Shown piece after piece: positions 8,882-19,536 of a stretch of 64,000 bases of DNA (the first letter of the stretch is position 1; the number at the start of each line of letters is the position of its first letter). The DNA comes from Vibrio fluminensis (lineage in GTDB: Bacteria > Pseudomonadota > Gammaproteobacteria > Enterobacterales > Vibrionaceae), in the NCBI RefSeq assembly GCF_015278125.1, contig NZ_JADILO010000011.1, positions 52,251 through 116,250 on the forward strand. The letters are read 5' to 3'. The notes under the pieces are model-generated. The model was not told where the DNA came from and did no database searches. It saw nothing but the letters and a program-made list of their open reading frames with translations. The position numbers were made by a program, and so were the translations under genes.

Positions 8882-10339
8882 TTACAATGTGATGCCAGGG
8901 CTCAGGCTATCGGGCAGCTGGGGTTGCTCGCCTTCCATTGAAGCCATTGGGTAAGCGCAGTAATCAGCTGCGTAATAAGCACTTGGACGCAAGTTGCCCG
9001 ACGCCCCCGGCCCACCAAATGGCGCATCGCCACTGGCTCCGGTTAACTGACGATTGCGGTTAACAATACCCGCTCGGATATGCTCAACGAAATACTCCCA
9101 CTCAGCGTCATCGGTGGAGACTAACCCTGCTGACAAACCAAAGCGGGTATCATTGGCGAACTCTACCGCTTGCTCGATGCCTTGATAGCGGATCACTTGC
9201 AGTAAAGGGCCAAAATACTCTTCATCCGGCAACGCTTCGACAGCCGTTACATCAATGATGCCCGGTGAAACAAATGCGCATGAACCTAACTTTGCTTCAA
9301 TGAGACTTTCACCACCGAGTGATTGCAGGTTTTGCTGCGCATCGAGAATTATTTTCGCCGCCGCTTGAGAGATCTGAGGTCCCATAAAAGGCGCGGGGTC
9401 GGCAAAAGGTTGATCAACACGAATATTGCGCGTGGCCTCGACTAGTCTCACCAGCAGTTGATCACCTTTATCGCCGCTTGGTACATACAGTCGGCGCGCA
9501 CAGGTACAACGCTGACCAGCACTGACAAATGCAGATTGGATAATGGTATAAACGGTCGCATCGAGATCTCCGTACTGCTCTGAAATCACCATCGGGTTGT
9601 TACCGCCCATCTCCAGCGCCAGCATTTTATCTGGCTGACCTGCAAACTGGCGATGCAGTAAGTGCCCAGTATTAGCGCTGCCGGTAAACAACAGCCCATC
9701 AATCCCTTTTGATTCAGCGAGCGCGATCCCGGTCTCTTTACCGCCTTGAACTAAGTTAATCACACCATCAGGCAAACCCGCTTTCTGCCAAAGTTTCATC
9801 GCTAGTTCACCCGTCCACGGAGTTTGCTCCGACGGCTTAAACACAACGGTATTACCGGCTAACAGCGCAGGGACAATATGCCCATTGGGTAAATGTGCAG
9901 GAAAATTATAAGGACCAAAAACAGCCATAACGCCTAACGGTCGGTGACGCAGGACGATTTGATTACCTGCTGCCTCACGTTGCGACTCACCCGTGCGCTG
10001 ATGATAAGCACGAATTGAAATGGCAATTTTACCCGCCATTGCCGCCGCTTCCGTACGCGTTTCCCACAGCGGCTTCCCGGTCTCTTTGGCAATCACCTCA
10101 GCAACTTGCTCGCTATTGGCTTTCACCAATTCCGCAAAGCGCAACACGACCGCTTCACGCTGCTCAAAGCTCAGCTTTTTCCAGCTTAAAAATGCCCGTC
10201 TTGCGGATGAAACCGCCTCATCCACTTGAGCCGCCGTTGCGCTGCGGCTTTGCCATACTACTTCACCACTGTATGGTGTGATTGACTCTATCGTTTCACC
10301 TTCACCTTCTAGCCACTTACCTGCTATCCACTGTGTCAT
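8882..10339 (-). CDS. astD: Succinylglutamate-semialdehyde dehydrogenase AstD
   Basis: A 485-residue aldehyde dehydrogenase. The catalytic Cys is in [14 protein letters not shown], the general-base Glu in [10 protein letters not shown], and cofactor motifs [13 protein letters not shown] and FTGSANTG are present. It oxidises N-succinylglutamate semialdehyde to N-succinylglutamate in the AST arginine-degradation pathway. I set the start at ATG 10339 ([15 protein letters not shown]), which matches the family. An in-frame ATG at 10495 would add 52 residues lying inside the end of astA. The start is 25 bp after the astA stop, consistent with an operon. Confidence 0.93.
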   Translation of the reverse strand: MTQWIAGKWLEGEGETIESITPYSGEVVWQSRSATAAQVDEAVSSARRAFLSWKKLSFEQREAVVLRFAELVKANSEQVAEVIAKETGKPLWETRTEAAAMAGKIAISIRAYHQRTGESQREAAGNQIVLRHRPLGVMAVFGPYNFPAHLPNGHIVPALLAGNTVVFKPSEQTPWTGELAMKLWQKAGLPDGVINLVQGGKETGIALAESKGIDGLLFTGSANTGHLLHRQFAGQPDKMLALEMGGNNPMVISEQYGDLDATVYTIIQSAFVSAGQRCTCARRLYVPSGDKGDQLLVRLVEATRNIRVDQPFADPAPFMGPQISQAAAKIILDAQQNLQSLGGESLIEAKLGSCAFVSPGIIDVTAVEALPDEEYFGPLLQVIRYQGIEQAVEFANDTRFGLSAGLVSTDDAEWEYFVEHIRAGIVNRNRQLTGASGDAPFGGPGASGNLRPSAYYAADYCAYPMASMEGEQPQLPDSLSPGITL

Positions 10340-10364
10340 ATCATCATTCCTTAACTGTTTGACG

Positions 10365-11384
10365 TTATTGCGCAAGCATGCGCACGTAATCCCCGTGTTC
10401 GACCTGCAAAGCCGCTGCAACATCCGGTGCGATAATGACCGACTCAGTGGCATGGTCGTGAGCCGCTTTAGCCGCGACGGCTCTAAAGTTTTCAAACAAG
10501 GTGTTACTGATCAAATAGTCGTTATCGCTACTGTGCTCACTGATAGCAACTTTGGCACGGAAAGAGTGACGCACCGATTCGATATTACGCAAATCGCACT
10601 CGACGGTCGGGCCACCATCAAAAATATCGACGTAATTACGACAGGTGAAACCCTCTTTTTCCAATAGACTCAATGCTGGCTTGGTATTGTCATGCACCCG
10701 CCCAATGACCGCTTGCGCTGCTGGACTAAGCAAATTGATGTAGATAGGTAACTTCGGCATTAGGTCGGCAATAAATCCTTTCTTACCAATCCCGGTTAAG
10801 TAATCTGCCATGGTAAAGTCGATACTGAAAAAATTCTCTTGCAGCCATTGCCAAAATGGAGAGTTGCCCTCTTCATCAGAGACACCACGCATCTCAGCAA
10901 AAACGGTTTTTGAGAAACGATGAGGATGCTCCGCCATCATCAAAAAGCGGCACTTCGACATCAAACGTCCATTGAGACCACCACGGAACTTCTCACGCAA
11001 AAACAAGGTACAAATTTCACTGCATCCAGTGTAGTTATTGCCAAAGGTCAGCAGCTTCACCACATTATTCACCCCCAACTTGGGCGATGAATGAACGATG
11101 GTACTGATGTGGTAAGAATAAAACGGCACATCCCAACCAATCGATGCTTCAATCCCAGTACAGCCAGCCACTTCATCACTGTCACTATCAAAACCGACCA
11201 TGAGATAACCTTCATCACCAGGTTCGGTAACTTGAGGTTTAGCGAAGCTATATTCTGAGTGGGTGATACGGTTAGTCAGTAATTCTTGATTAACCGGTAG
11301 AGAAGTAAATCCGTGACCAGATTCCACTGCACAGGTGTGCAACGCATCATAGTCTGACATAGAGATAGGACGAACAACCAGCAT
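10365..11384 (-). CDS. astA: Arginine N-succinyltransferase AstA
   Basis: A 339-residue member of the AstA family, beginning [19 protein letters not shown], with the conserved [20 protein letters not shown] and [14 protein letters not shown] segments. It transfers succinyl from succinyl-CoA to arginine, the first step of the AST pathway. It lies between argD/astC (302 bp upstream, with a palindromic insertion element and a separate palindrome in between) and astD. A GGAGG-like sequence precedes the start. Confidence 0.93.
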   Translation of the reverse strand: MLVVRPISMSDYDALHTCAVESGHGFTSLPVNQELLTNRITHSEYSFAKPQVTEPGDEGYLMVGFDSDSDEVAGCTGIEASIGWDVPFYSYHISTIVHSSPKLGVNNVVKLLTFGNNYTGCSEICTLFLREKFRGGLNGRLMSKCRFLMMAEHPHRFSKTVFAEMRGVSDEEGNSPFWQWLQENFFSIDFTMADYLTGIGKKGFIADLMPKLPIYINLLSPAAQAVIGRVHDNTKPALSLLEKEGFTCRNYVDIFDGGPTVECDLRNIESVRHSFRAKVAISEHSSDNDYLISNTLFENFRAVAAKAAHDHATESVIIAPDVAAALQVEHGDYVRMLAQ

Positions 11385-11484
11385 CGATACTCCCTCCAGA
11401 TACTGATATCAACACCGCAATCTCAAGCAGGTTCAAGGCAAGCGAGTTGCCATAACCACTTAAGAACCGCTGCGGGGTTGATAT

Positions 11485-11510
11485 AGCGAAAACAGAGCTC
11501 TGTTTTCGCT
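11485..11510. repeat. Perfect 26-bp palindrome between argD and astA
   Basis: Two 13-base arms, AGCGAAAACAGAG and its exact reverse complement, with no loop between them. In the argD-to-astA transcript direction it lies after the 161-bp insertion element and 100 bp before astA. There is no T-run on the minus strand, so it is not a standard terminator; it could be an operator or an RNA-processing hairpin. Confidence 0.85.
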
Positions 11511-11521
11511 GAATGTTGTAA

Positions 11522-11688
11522 TTATACCAATCAGCATAAGTCTTTGATCATCCTTGCTGATTAAAATCGCTGATAACGTTGTTGCAGATTTTGTAATTAG
11601 AATAACTAGTTAGCGGCAATCTGCGTCTAGTTCTAAGCGATTTTTCTTGCGCAATTTTCTGACCACTTACTTATCCTGATTGGTATTA
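11522..11688 (-). mobile_element. 161-bp MITE-like palindromic element (copy 1) at the argD stop codon
   Basis: The element spans 11525-11685 and runs from TACCAATCAGCATAAG to CTTATCCTGATTGGTA, imperfect terminal inverted repeats of about 16 bp. It is flanked by the direct repeat TTA (11522-11524 and 11686-11688). The right TTA is the complement of the argD stop codon TAA. Internal complementary blocks (AAAATCGCT with AGCGATTTT; TTAGAA..ACTAG with CTAGTTCTAA) allow a long folded structure. No coding capacity is present. Copy 2 at 36892-37058 differs at about four positions. The structure is that of a non-autonomous transposed element; the parent transposase is not in the window. Confidence 0.8.
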
Positions 11689-12900
11689 GTTAGTCAGGCT
11701 TGCGAGAGCCTTATCCAGTTTTTCTAAACCTTGTTCGATATCTTGCTTACTGATCACTAAAGATGGCGTGAAGCGCACCACATTGGCTCCCGCCACAAGG
11801 ACCATAAGCCCTTGTTCTCCTGCCGCAACCAACACATCGCGAGCGCGACCTTGCCATTTTTCATTGAGTGCCGCACCAAGCAGTAAACCTTTACCACGGA
11901 TTTCGCTGAAGATCTGATACTTAGCATTGATTTTCTCTAGCCCTGCGCGGAATAGTGCTTCACGCTCTTTGACACCTGCTAAAGTTTGGGGCTCACTCAC
12001 CACATCAATCACCGCTTCTGCAACCGCACAAGCAAGCGGGTTACCGCCATAAGTCGAGCCATGAGTGCCCACTTTTAAATGCTCAGCCAGTTCATTGGTC
12101 GTCAGCATTGCGCCAATTGGGAAACCCCCACCGAGAGACTTCGCGGTACTTAAAATATCTGGCGTAATACCCAGACCTTGGTAAGCATAAAACTCACCAG
12201 TACGTCCGTTACCGGTTTGAACTTCATCAAAGATCAGTAGCGCGTTGTGCTTATCACATAGTTCACGCACGGTTTGAATAAATTCATCGGTGGGTGCAAT
12301 AATGCCGCCTTCACCCTGCAATGGCTCCATCATGATCGCGCAAGTGCGGTCAGAGATATGCGCGCGCAAAGCATCAACATCATTATATTCAAGGTGAGTA
12401 ACGTCACCGGGCTTTGGACCAAAACCGTCTGAATAGGCTTCTTGACCACCGACCGTCACAGTAAAAAATGTCCGCCCGTGGAAGCCTTGTTTAAAGGCGA
12501 TAATTTCTGATTTTTCCGCGCCATAAACATCCGCCGCATAACGACGAGCCAGTTTGAGCGCCGCTTCATTGGCTTCTGCGCCAGAATTAGCAAAAAAGAC
12601 CTTATCGGCAAAACAGAGATCGGTCAGTTTTTTCGCCAAACGCAGCGCGGGCTCATTGGTCATGACATTACTTAAATGCCAGATTTTTTGGCTCTGATCA
12701 TTAAGTGCCGCAACCATTGCTGGGTGACAATGACCCAAACAGCTCACGGCAATACCACCAGCAAAGTCGATGTATTCTTTACCGTTTTGATCCCATACTC
12801 GTGAACCTTCACCTTTTACTGGGATCATTTCCATTGGGCTGTAACAAGGTACCATCACCTCATCAAACAGCGCTCTTTGTACATTCATTTCTACCGTCAT
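11686..12900 (-). CDS. argD: Acetylornithine/succinylornithine aminotransferase ArgD/AstC
   Basis: A 404-residue class-III PLP aminotransferase. The PLP lysine lies in [15 protein letters not shown]; cofactor motifs [15 protein letters not shown] and [13 protein letters not shown] are present. One protein of this type serves both arginine synthesis (acetylornithine) and AST catabolism (succinylornithine) in vibrios, which fits its place beside astA and astD. I chose ATG 12900 ([16 protein letters not shown]), preceded by GAGAGGGA. The longer in-frame start at 13035 would add 45 residues unlike the family. Its stop codon is also the target-site copy of the adjacent palindromic element. Confidence 0.92.
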   Translation of the reverse strand: MTVEMNVQRALFDEVMVPCYSPMEMIPVKGEGSRVWDQNGKEYIDFAGGIAVSCLGHCHPAMVAALNDQSQKIWHLSNVMTNEPALRLAKKLTDLCFADKVFFANSGAEANEAALKLARRYAADVYGAEKSEIIAFKQGFHGRTFFTVTVGGQEAYSDGFGPKPGDVTHLEYNDVDALRAHISDRTCAIMMEPLQGEGGIIAPTDEFIQTVRELCDKHNALLIFDEVQTGNGRTGEFYAYQGLGITPDILSTAKSLGGGFPIGAMLTTNELAEHLKVGTHGSTYGGNPLACAVAEAVIDVVSEPQTLAGVKEREALFRAGLEKINAKYQIFSEIRGKGLLLGAALNEKWQGRARDVLVAAGEQGLMVLVAGANVVRFTPSLVISKQDIEQGLEKLDKALASLTN

Positions 12901-13586
12901 CGCACATTCCCTCTCGATACCGCATGCCAATGCAGGTTCTGTATCCTTACACTCGACCTTATCCAAGTCATCGCAAACTGCTCGGTTTAAAGTCTCTTGA
13001 CTATAAGTATAGAAACAATTTTTTGTGTTATGCATTCCCTAACACGGCATTTTATTTACATTTAATTAACCAATTCAATAGTGATTTATGCTGTTTAAAT
13101 GCAGAAAGATCACTTCATAAAAACAAGCCATGACTATTTATGCATCATTAAACGACTTTTATGAAGCAATTAATAGTTAAGATTGCCATAAGCTAAGGTT
13201 TAGAGTGCAGAGAGTTGAGATTGAAGAAGCGAGAATAGAGATGGTAGATGTGAGAATTGAGATAGTAGAACCGAGAGTTGAGATGGTAGATGCGAGAAGA
13301 GTAGAAAATTGAGAGATGAGAAATTAGATGGAATGGTTCCGGAATAAGAGTCGAGATAACCGGTTTGTTGCGCGCTAGAGAACGAATAGTTTTGCAAAAC
13401 GCCCTACCTCAACAACCTGTAAAGCAAATGTTAAAACAGTGAGCTTCATCGACATTTGAGGGTGAGAATCGCGACTTTGGCATAGTCGAAAGCTATAAAG
13501 CGGATCTCACCAATCACCGAGACAAGTGCAGCGCATTAGGCGAACAACGCCCACTAACACCGCAATGAATTCAATAAGGGCAAGGG
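12901..13586. other. 686-bp region between argD and pabA with a GA-rich 21-bp repeat
   Basis: This non-coding stretch holds the argD promoter (12901 to about 13150), an AT-rich segment, and a purine-rich tandem repeat. The repeat is four units of 21 bp at 13210, 13231, 13252 and 13273, of the type GAGAGTTGAGATGGTAGATGC, followed by degraded GA-rich sequence to about 13330. A TTG-started minus-strand frame crosses it (13200-13397) but lacks a ribosome-binding site. A 12-bp palindrome GTTTTGCAAAAC lies near 13389. I see no gene in 13400-13586. Confidence 0.7.
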
Positions 13587-14165
13587 TTAGCGTGTGAGGA
13601 AGTTAGCCAGCAGTTGATGACCTTGTTCTGTTTTAATCGACTCAGGGTGGAACTGCACCGCATCGATTGGCAACGTTTTATGCTGGTAACCCATAATCTC
13701 ATCCATTGAACCATCTTCAAGTTCCGTCCAAGCTGTCAGTTCAAAGCAATCTGGTAAAGTATCGCTTTTTACCACCAATGAGTGGTAACGCGTTACGGTC
13801 AAAGGATTGTTCAACCCTTTAAACACGCTCTCACCAGTGTGACGAATTGGCGATGTTTTGCCATGCATCACTTGCCGTGCTCGTACGACTTCGCCGCCAA
13901 ATACCTGTGCGATCGCTTGATGACCAAGACAAACACCTAAAATTGGCAACTTACCCGCAAAGTGCTCAATCGCTTGTAACGAAATGCCAGCTTCATTGGG
14001 TGTACAAGGTCCAGGAGAGATCACCAAGTGGGTTGGCTCCAGCGCTTCAATACCCAAAATATCAATCTGATCATTGCGTACCACTTGCACCTCAACCCCC
14101 AACTCACAAAAGTATTGGTATAGGTTGTAGGTAAACGAATCGTAATTATCAATAATCAGTAACAT
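13587..14165 (-). CDS. pabA: Aminodeoxychorismate/anthranilate synthase glutamine amidotransferase component
   Basis: A 192-residue class-I glutamine amidotransferase. The nucleophile is in [15 protein letters not shown] and the His/Glu pair in [24 protein letters not shown] forms the oxyanion region. It supplies ammonia to PabB (folate) and possibly TrpE. It is stand-alone and outside a trp operon, next to argD as in other vibrios, so pabA is the better name than trpG. I use ATG 14165 ([14 protein letters not shown]), the family N-terminus; an ATG at 14183 is six codons upstream. Confidence 0.88.
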   Translation of the reverse strand: MLLIIDNYDSFTYNLYQYFCELGVEVQVVRNDQIDILGIEALEPTHLVISPGPCTPNEAGISLQAIEHFAGKLPILGVCLGHQAIAQVFGGEVVRARQVMHGKTSPIRHTGESVFKGLNNPLTVTRYHSLVVKSDTLPDCFELTAWTELEDGSMDEIMGYQHKTLPIDAVQFHPESIKTEQGHQLLANFLTR

Positions 14166-14259
14166 GACGGATAAACAGCTCAATAATCAATCTTGGTTAG
14201 GGCGTGTATTGTGCAATAGTGAACCATAAAGGTCAGCAAAAATTTTCTCGAGTACAAAT

Positions 14260-14286
14260 AAAAAAGGTCAGCATTTCGCTGACCTT
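14260..14286 (-). terminator. Terminator after trpS
   Basis: On the minus strand GGTCAGC-GAAAT-GCTGACC is followed by TTTTTT, 20 bp beyond the trpS stop. It ends the aroK...trpS transcript. Confidence 0.88.
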
Positions 14287-14305
14287 CGATTCGTTATGCT
14301 ATCGC

Positions 14306-15322
14306 TTATGGGCGAGTAACAAAACCCACAGCTTTGTACACTTCTTGCAGTGTAATGGCTGCGCGAGCAGATGCTTTCTCTGCACCTTGCTTCATCACTT
14401 GATCCATGTACGCGCGGTCAGCACGAATGCGGTGGTATTCCGCTTGAATCGGCTCAAGCATCGCAACTAGTGCCTCGCCAACGTCTTTCTTAAATGGACC
14501 GTACATCTCTACGCCTTGGTATTTCGCTTCAATTTCTGCAAAGCTCATACCTGTCGCTGCTGAGTACAGACCCATTAGGTTAGAGATACCCGCCTTATTT
14601 TCCCAGTCGTTAGCGATACGTGGTGGAGTCTCGGTATCTGTCTGTGCTTTGTTGATCTTCTTGATGATCGACTTAGGCTCTTCTAGCAGAGTGATAACGT
14701 TCTTACGGTTATCGTCTGATTTAGACATCTTCTTCGTTGCATCTTGCAGGCTCATAACACGCGCATTCACGGTTGGAATGTACGGCTCAGGAATGGTGAA
14801 GATTGGATTCTCTGGCGAGTAGATGTTGTTGAAGCGAGTTGCGATATCACGTGCTAGCTCAAGGTGCTGCTTCTGATCGCTGCCGACTGGTACTTGGTGC
14901 GCGCCGTACAGCAGAATATCCGCGGCCATTAGCACTGGGTAACCAAATAGACCCACGTTCACGTCATTCGCGTAACGTGCAGACTTATCTTTAAACTGAG
15001 TCATGCGGCTCAGTTCACCCATTTGGGTGTAGCAGTTAAGAAGCCAACCAAGTTGAGCATGCTCTGGTACATGTGACTGAACAAATAGTGTGCTCTTCTG
15101 TGGGTCAACACCAACAGCAAGACAGATAGCTAATGCGTCTAGAGTTGCTTCATGCAGCGCTTTAGGATCTTGACGAACCGTAATCGCATGAAGGTCAACT
15201 ACGCAGTATTGGCAATCGTAATCGTCTTGCATTTGCTGCCATTGACGTAGAGCACCCAAGTAGTTACCGATACTTAGTTCACCTGATGGTTGAACACCAC
15301 TCAATACAATGGGTTTGCTCAT
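14306..15322 (-). CDS. trpS: Tryptophanyl-tRNA synthetase
   Basis: A 338-residue class-Ic aminoacyl-tRNA synthetase that charges tRNA-Trp. The HIGH-type motif appears as [14 protein letters not shown] (residues 13-26) and the KMSKS motif is intact in [29 protein letters not shown] is the usual specificity segment. Length matches the bacterial family (about 334). It is the last gene of the aroK-aroB-damX-dam-rpe-gph-trpS cluster, although 236 bp with a repeat separate it from gph. Confidence 0.96.
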   Translation of the reverse strand: MSKPIVLSGVQPSGELSIGNYLGALRQWQQMQDDYDCQYCVVDLHAITVRQDPKALHEATLDALAICLAVGVDPQKSTLFVQSHVPEHAQLGWLLNCYTQMGELSRMTQFKDKSARYANDVNVGLFGYPVLMAADILLYGAHQVPVGSDQKQHLELARDIATRFNNIYSPENPIFTIPEPYIPTVNARVMSLQDATKKMSKSDDNRKNVITLLEEPKSIIKKINKAQTDTETPPRIANDWENKAGISNLMGLYSAATGMSFAEIEAKYQGVEMYGPFKKDVGEALVAMLEPIQAEYHRIRADRAYMDQVMKQGAEKASARAAITLQEVYKAVGFVTRP

Positions 15323-15363
15323 GGATGGATTCCTTTGACTTCTTAATCTAATAAATTGGGGGC

Positions 15364-15510
15364 ATACCGCTAAACAAACTCCTCAATTTTCTGGATGTGA
15401 TAGCAAGGCGACAAGCAAACGCACCGCTATACGCATAGTAAACTATGTGATCAAGCTAAGTGCGCGCTGACAGCACAGCTACAGCTATCAGAAAGCCGAG
15501 GAGCGCGGTT
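15364..15510. repeat. Long imperfect palindrome between gph and trpS
   Basis: A roughly 145-bp element whose ends pair: ACCGC with GCGGT, CTCCTC with GAGGAG, and TTCTGGAT with ATCAGAA. The centre has CGCATAGTAAACTATGTGATC, reminiscent of the centres of the repeats near 31 kb, 35 kb and 46 kb. No coding potential. It lies in the gph-trpS space, inside a presumed operon. Confidence 0.65.
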
Positions 15511-15558
15511 TAATCAGTGTACTCATAGATGAGTATTTTGAAAGAGATTTTCGTCTAC

Positions 15559-16239
15559 TTACGCAGAAACAGCGATCACTTCGAGTAATTGCGCAATATT
15601 ATCCGCGACGAAATCAGGACCACTGGCGGAAATAGGTTCACCATGGTTATAGCCATAGGTCAGAGCAAACGACGCACAACCAGCATTCTTTGCCGCTAAG
15701 ATATCGTTCTTTGAATCACCGACCATCAGCATTTCATTCGGAGTACAACCATGCTTTTCCATCAACCAATTCAGTGCAACGGGATTCGGTTTACGCTCAG
15801 GAAATGCATCACCACCGAGCACATCGCTAAAGAAGTCTGCGATGTCGTGTTGCGCCAGCACATCTGGCACAAACTTAGATGGCTTGTTAGTGACCAATGC
15901 CAAAATAAAGCCCGCTTGCTTTAACTCTGCCAAGGTCTCTTTTACTTGTGGGTAAAGGTGCGTCAGTTTATGACCACTCTTTTCGTAGTAATCATCAAAC
16001 AATTCACGTCCCTTCGCTCGTAGCTCCGGGCTCAGCTCAGGGTTAATATCAATACTTTGGCTCAGTGCACGAGCAATCAAAATATCAGCACCATTACCGA
16101 CATAATCACGCACCTGCTCTTCGCTCACGCCCGCATAACCTAATTCACGTACCGCTTGATCAGCAGCCACGGCAAGATCAGGCACGCTGTCTAATAGCGT
16201 ACCGTCAAGATCGAAGGCGATCAGTTTTAATTGGTTCAA
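15559..16239 (-). CDS. gph: Phosphoglycolate phosphatase
   Basis: A 226-residue HAD-superfamily phosphatase. Motif I is FDLDGTLLDS (residues 9-18, nucleophile Asp and acid/base Asp), motif II VTNKPSKF, and motifs III-IV appear in ERKPNPVALNW and MVGDSKNDILAAK. It hydrolyses 2-phosphoglycolate, formed by oxidative DNA-end repair. The position between rpe and trpS in the dam cluster is classical for enterobacteria and vibrios. It starts 41 bp after rpe. Confidence 0.93.
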   Translation of the reverse strand: MNQLKLIAFDLDGTLLDSVPDLAVAADQAVRELGYAGVSEEQVRDYVGNGADILIARALSQSIDINPELSPELRAKGRELFDDYYEKSGHKLTHLYPQVKETLAELKQAGFILALVTNKPSKFVPDVLAQHDIADFFSDVLGGDAFPERKPNPVALNWLMEKHGCTPNEMLMVGDSKNDILAAKNAGCASFALTYGYNHGEPISASGPDFVADNIAQLLEVIAVSA

Positions 16240-16280
16240 AACTTTATCCTACTACTCTAGTTAGATTGACTCTGTGAGGC

Positions 16281-16952
16281 TTATTTAGCTTGCGCTAGTT
16301 CGGCACGCATTTCATCGATAACTTGCTTGTAGTCTGGTTGGCTAAAGATCGCCGAACCTGCCACAAACATATCTGCGCCCGCTTCTGCGATTTCGCGAAT
16401 GTTATCCACTTTTACGCCGCCGTCGATTTCAAGACGAATGTCGCGACCAGACTCGTCAATCATCTTACGTACTGCACGCAATTTATCGAGTGTATTAGGG
16501 ATAAATGACTGACCACCGAAGCCTGGGTTCACTGACATCAGTAGGATCATGTCTACTTTGTCCATAATGTATTCAAGGTGAATTAGCGGTGTAGCTGGGT
16601 TTAACACGACACCTGCTTTACAGCCGTGTTCCTTGATTAATTGTAGCGTGCGATCAACATGTTCAGATGCTTCAATGTGGAAAGTGATCATTGATGCACC
16701 GGCTTTGGCAAAGTCAGGGATGATACGATCAACCGGTTTTACCATTAGATGAACATCAATCGGTGCTGTAATGCCGTAATCACGTAATGCTTTACACACT
16801 GGAGCACCAAAAGTCAGGTTTGGCACATAGTGGTTGTCCATAACGTCAAAGTGCACAACATCCGCACCGGCTGCGAGAACTTTCTCTACGTCTTCACCTA
16901 GACGAGCAAAATCCGCAGACAGAATCGAAGGAGCGATAAGGAAATCTTTCAT
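16281..16952 (-). CDS. rpe: Ribulose-phosphate 3-epimerase
   Basis: A 223-residue TIM-barrel epimerase that interconverts ribulose-5-P and xylulose-5-P. It opens [20 protein letters not shown]. The metal-binding His/Asp residues fall in [14 protein letters not shown], with DVHLMVKP and [14 protein letters not shown] also conserved. ATG 16952 is preferred because it matches the family; in-frame ATGs at 17000 and 16982 would add an extension without similarity. Confidence 0.95.
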   Translation of the reverse strand: MKDFLIAPSILSADFARLGEDVEKVLAAGADVVHFDVMDNHYVPNLTFGAPVCKALRDYGITAPIDVHLMVKPVDRIIPDFAKAGASMITFHIEASEHVDRTLQLIKEHGCKAGVVLNPATPLIHLEYIMDKVDMILLMSVNPGFGGQSFIPNTLDKLRAVRKMIDESGRDIRLEIDGGVKVDNIREIAEAGADMFVAGSAIFSQPDYKQVIDEMRAELAQAK

Positions 16953-17052
16953 ACCTGACCTCAAAAAGTAAATTGGCTTCATTGCGTAAATTTGGCGCAA
17001 TTCTACCTAAGCGGTCAGGCAGATGATAGTGGTAGGTTAAGAAATGTGTACC

Positions 17053-17877
17053 CTAGTCGTTATTTGGCTTAAACAGTGCCAACAACTCATCGACTTTATT
17101 GCGCCCAGCGCCATTGCGGCTAATGGTTCGTTTCACCTTAACCACATTCAGTTCTGCGCCATGGTACAAACGACGCGTTAGTGTGGTGTCGTGATTTGAG
17201 ATTAATACCGGAATACCACGCTGTTTAGCCGCTGTTTCTGCGATATCAGCCAGTGCAGCTTGATCATCAAGCGAGAAGCCATTACCTGCGTATGAGGTAA
17301 AGTTAGCGGTATTTGAAAGCGGCGCATAAGGTGGATCACAATAGACTACGCTGCCTTTACGGGCACGTTTAAACGTCTCTGGGTAACCTTCACAAACAAA
17401 CGTTGCTTTCTTCGCTTTCTCGGCAAAAAACTCTAACTCTTTCTCAGGGAAATAAGGTTTTTTATAAGAGCCAAACGGGACATTGAAGCCGCCTTTTTTG
17501 TTGTAACGGCATAGACCATTAAAACCAAAACGGTTCATGTAAAGGAACGCCAACGAACGATACATCACATTGTCGGTTTTATTAAACTCAGCGCGAATAT
17601 CAAGATAGACTTCTTTGCGGTTGTTCTCTGCCACAAACCAGCGCTTCGCTTCAGTAATGTACTCTTCTGGATTCTCTTTAAGTAAATTATAAAGATTGAT
17701 CAAATCTGGGTTGATATCTGCCAGTAGATATTGTTCATAGTCGGTATTGAGAAACACAGAACCAGCACCTACGAACGGTTCTACCAACTTGCGCGCTTCA
17801 GGCAGATGACGCTGAATATCTTCAACTAGTCCGTATTTTCCGCCAGCCCATTTCAGGAAGGCACGCTGCTTTTTCAT
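17053..17877 (-). CDS. dam: DNA adenine methylase Dam
   Basis: A 274-residue N6-adenine methyltransferase of GATC sites. AdoMet motif I is FLKWAGGKYGL (residues 8-18) and the catalytic motif is CDPPYAPLS; RFGFNGLCRYNKKG and ISNHDTTLTRRLYHGA are family-typical. It guides mismatch repair and replication initiation and is essential in Vibrio cholerae. It sits downstream of damX (133-bp gap with a GAGCGAGCAG...CTGCTTTCGCTC hairpin at 17969-17997). Confidence 0.96.
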   Translation of the reverse strand: MKKQRAFLKWAGGKYGLVEDIQRHLPEARKLVEPFVGAGSVFLNTDYEQYLLADINPDLINLYNLLKENPEEYITEAKRWFVAENNRKEVYLDIRAEFNKTDNVMYRSLAFLYMNRFGFNGLCRYNKKGGFNVPFGSYKKPYFPEKELEFFAEKAKKATFVCEGYPETFKRARKGSVVYCDPPYAPLSNTANFTSYAGNGFSLDDQAALADIAETAAKQRGIPVLISNHDTTLTRRLYHGAELNVVKVKRTISRNGAGRNKVDELLALFKPNND

Positions 17878-18010
17878 CGACTACTCTATCTATCAACCAC
17901 AAATTAGGGCTGCGGAATGTAACATATTTAGCGCCATACCCAAAGCAATTGGCAGAGTGATTTAGGCTGAGCGAGCAGAAAGTCACTGCTTTCGCTCAAG
18001 CTTTATCTAG

Positions 18011-19480
18011 TTAGTTGCTTCGGGCGATTTCACGCTGAACTTGATTTAGCGATTTTGCCCAAGGTCCCAGCCGTTGAATTGGCTCTGGTAGACCCCCCAC
18101 TGCATCACGCGCGACCTGAATCGTCGGATAATTCTGATAGGTAATAATAAACCACTCAACCCCATCTCTCAGGGTTGGATAGACCATAACTTTATTATTT
18201 AAATCATAACGATCAAGAAAGTTTTGCACTTCGGCCAAGCTATTCACCGCCGCCAGTTGCAAAGTATAACTGCGCGGAGAAAAGTCATTGAGTTCATCTT
18301 TGGCAAAAGAAAAGCCGATAACAGGTTTGGCTGGTGAAGCTGAATCCGCTTCAACTGGTTGACGAGTATCATCAACAAATTGTTCAATTTCCGTAATGTC
18401 TGCCTGCTGCGCTTCATTTTCTAACAGTGCATCAACGACTTCTGAAGTGATCACTACACGTTGTGAGTCATCATCAATCACACCAACGCTTTCGGGTTTT
18501 TCCACCACTTCAGGTGGTAAGGCCGTGGAATCATCTTCAGCACCAATAAATGAAGGGTCAAGCGCCCCCGATTGCTGCTCAGCAGATTCACTGTTAATGC
18601 TAGTTTCTGCGGCACTGTTAGTTTGTGGCTGTTCGAGCGTAGGAATCACCGTTTGCTCTATTTCACCCGTGATTTGCTGCGCGGTTTCATCTGGTGTGGG
18701 TTGCCCCATCATCCACCAGTAGCCCCCACCAATCATAGTGAATAACAATAATACAACCAATGCGATATTGATTGGCGAACCGATAATTGAACGAATCACA
18801 ATTTTCTTCTCCACCTTTTGATCCAGCAAAGCCATGATCTCTCCTGGTCGACGCGCAACAGTACGATAAGCATTTCGCACTCTTCTTTCCATGTCATCTT
18901 CGACATAGCGCATCACCAATTGTTCCAAAAATCGTTCCGCTTCTTGCGAGCTAAGTGATTCAATTTCCAGTTCAATCGGCTTGATATCTTGTCCATGGCT
19001 TAAACGCCTAAACAGAGCATCAAGACTCGCCACTCGGGTAAACAGCACGATGTTCATTCGCCAACGGTTGTAATGCTGTGCTTGCATCAACAGCAACCAG
19101 AGTTCAGATAACAGAGACTCATTAAGCAAATGGGCATCATCCACCACAATGACAATATCACACGCTTCATGTTCCATATTGCGTGTAAAGCTCTCTACCA
19201 AGCTATCTGCAGGGTTAAACAGTGGCTCAGACAATAACTGAGTAAGAATGGTCGTACGACGTTGCTCATCGGTTTGATTAGGGTGACACATCAATAACGC
19301 TTGGTTTTTATCTTGCGCCCATGTTTCTAAAAAACGCTGTGCAAGCCAAGTTTTACCGGCACCACTAGCACCAGATACGGTGACAAAATTAGAGGTAAAC
19401 TGCGTCAACAGTTGCAGACGTTCCAACAACTCTATTTGACTATCTAATTCCAGCACTCTGGCTTGATGTGTCACACTCAT
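18011..19480 (-). CDS. damX: Cell-division protein DamX (AAA + SPOR domains)
   Basis: A 489-residue bitopic membrane protein. The N-terminal cytoplasmic AAA-type ATPase domain has Walker A GASGAGKT (residues 37-44) and Walker B IVIVVDDAHLL. One membrane segment, INIALVVLLLFTMIGGG, lies near residues 237-255. An acidic Pro/Glu/Ser-rich periplasmic linker follows, and a C-terminal SPOR domain (SYTLQLAAVNSLAEVQNF onward) binds denuded septal peptidoglycan. Enterobacterial DamX lacks this complete ATPase, but Vibrio DamX usually has it. It lies between aroB and dam. Confidence 0.9.
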   Translation of the reverse strand: MSVTHQARVLELDSQIELLERLQLLTQFTSNFVTVSGASGAGKTWLAQRFLETWAQDKNQALLMCHPNQTDEQRRTTILTQLLSEPLFNPADSLVESFTRNMEHEACDIVIVVDDAHLLNESLLSELWLLLMQAQHYNRWRMNIVLFTRVASLDALFRRLSHGQDIKPIELEIESLSSQEAERFLEQLVMRYVEDDMERRVRNAYRTVARRPGEIMALLDQKVEKKIVIRSIIGSPINIALVVLLLFTMIGGGYWWMMGQPTPDETAQQITGEIEQTVIPTLEQPQTNSAAETSINSESAEQQSGALDPSFIGAEDDSTALPPEVVEKPESVGVIDDDSQRVVITSEVVDALLENEAQQADITEIEQFVDDTRQPVEADSASPAKPVIGFSFAKDELNDFSPRSYTLQLAAVNSLAEVQNFLDRYDLNNKVMVYPTLRDGVEWFIITYQNYPTIQVARDAVGGLPEPIQRLGPWAKSLNQVQREIARSN

Positions 19481-19536
19481 TTTCTCAACCTAAGCTGTTT
19501 ATTACTTTGCTTTTTTCAGCCACACAATGCTGGTGA

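Noticed and set aside
10340..10495. 52-residue N-terminal extension of AstD
   Set aside because: It overlaps the astA coding end and lacks aldehyde-dehydrogenase similarity.
13200..13397. 65-codon frame with heptad-like Ser/Leu repeats
   Set aside because: It reads the GA-rich 21-bp repeat from a TTG codon without a ribosome-binding site.
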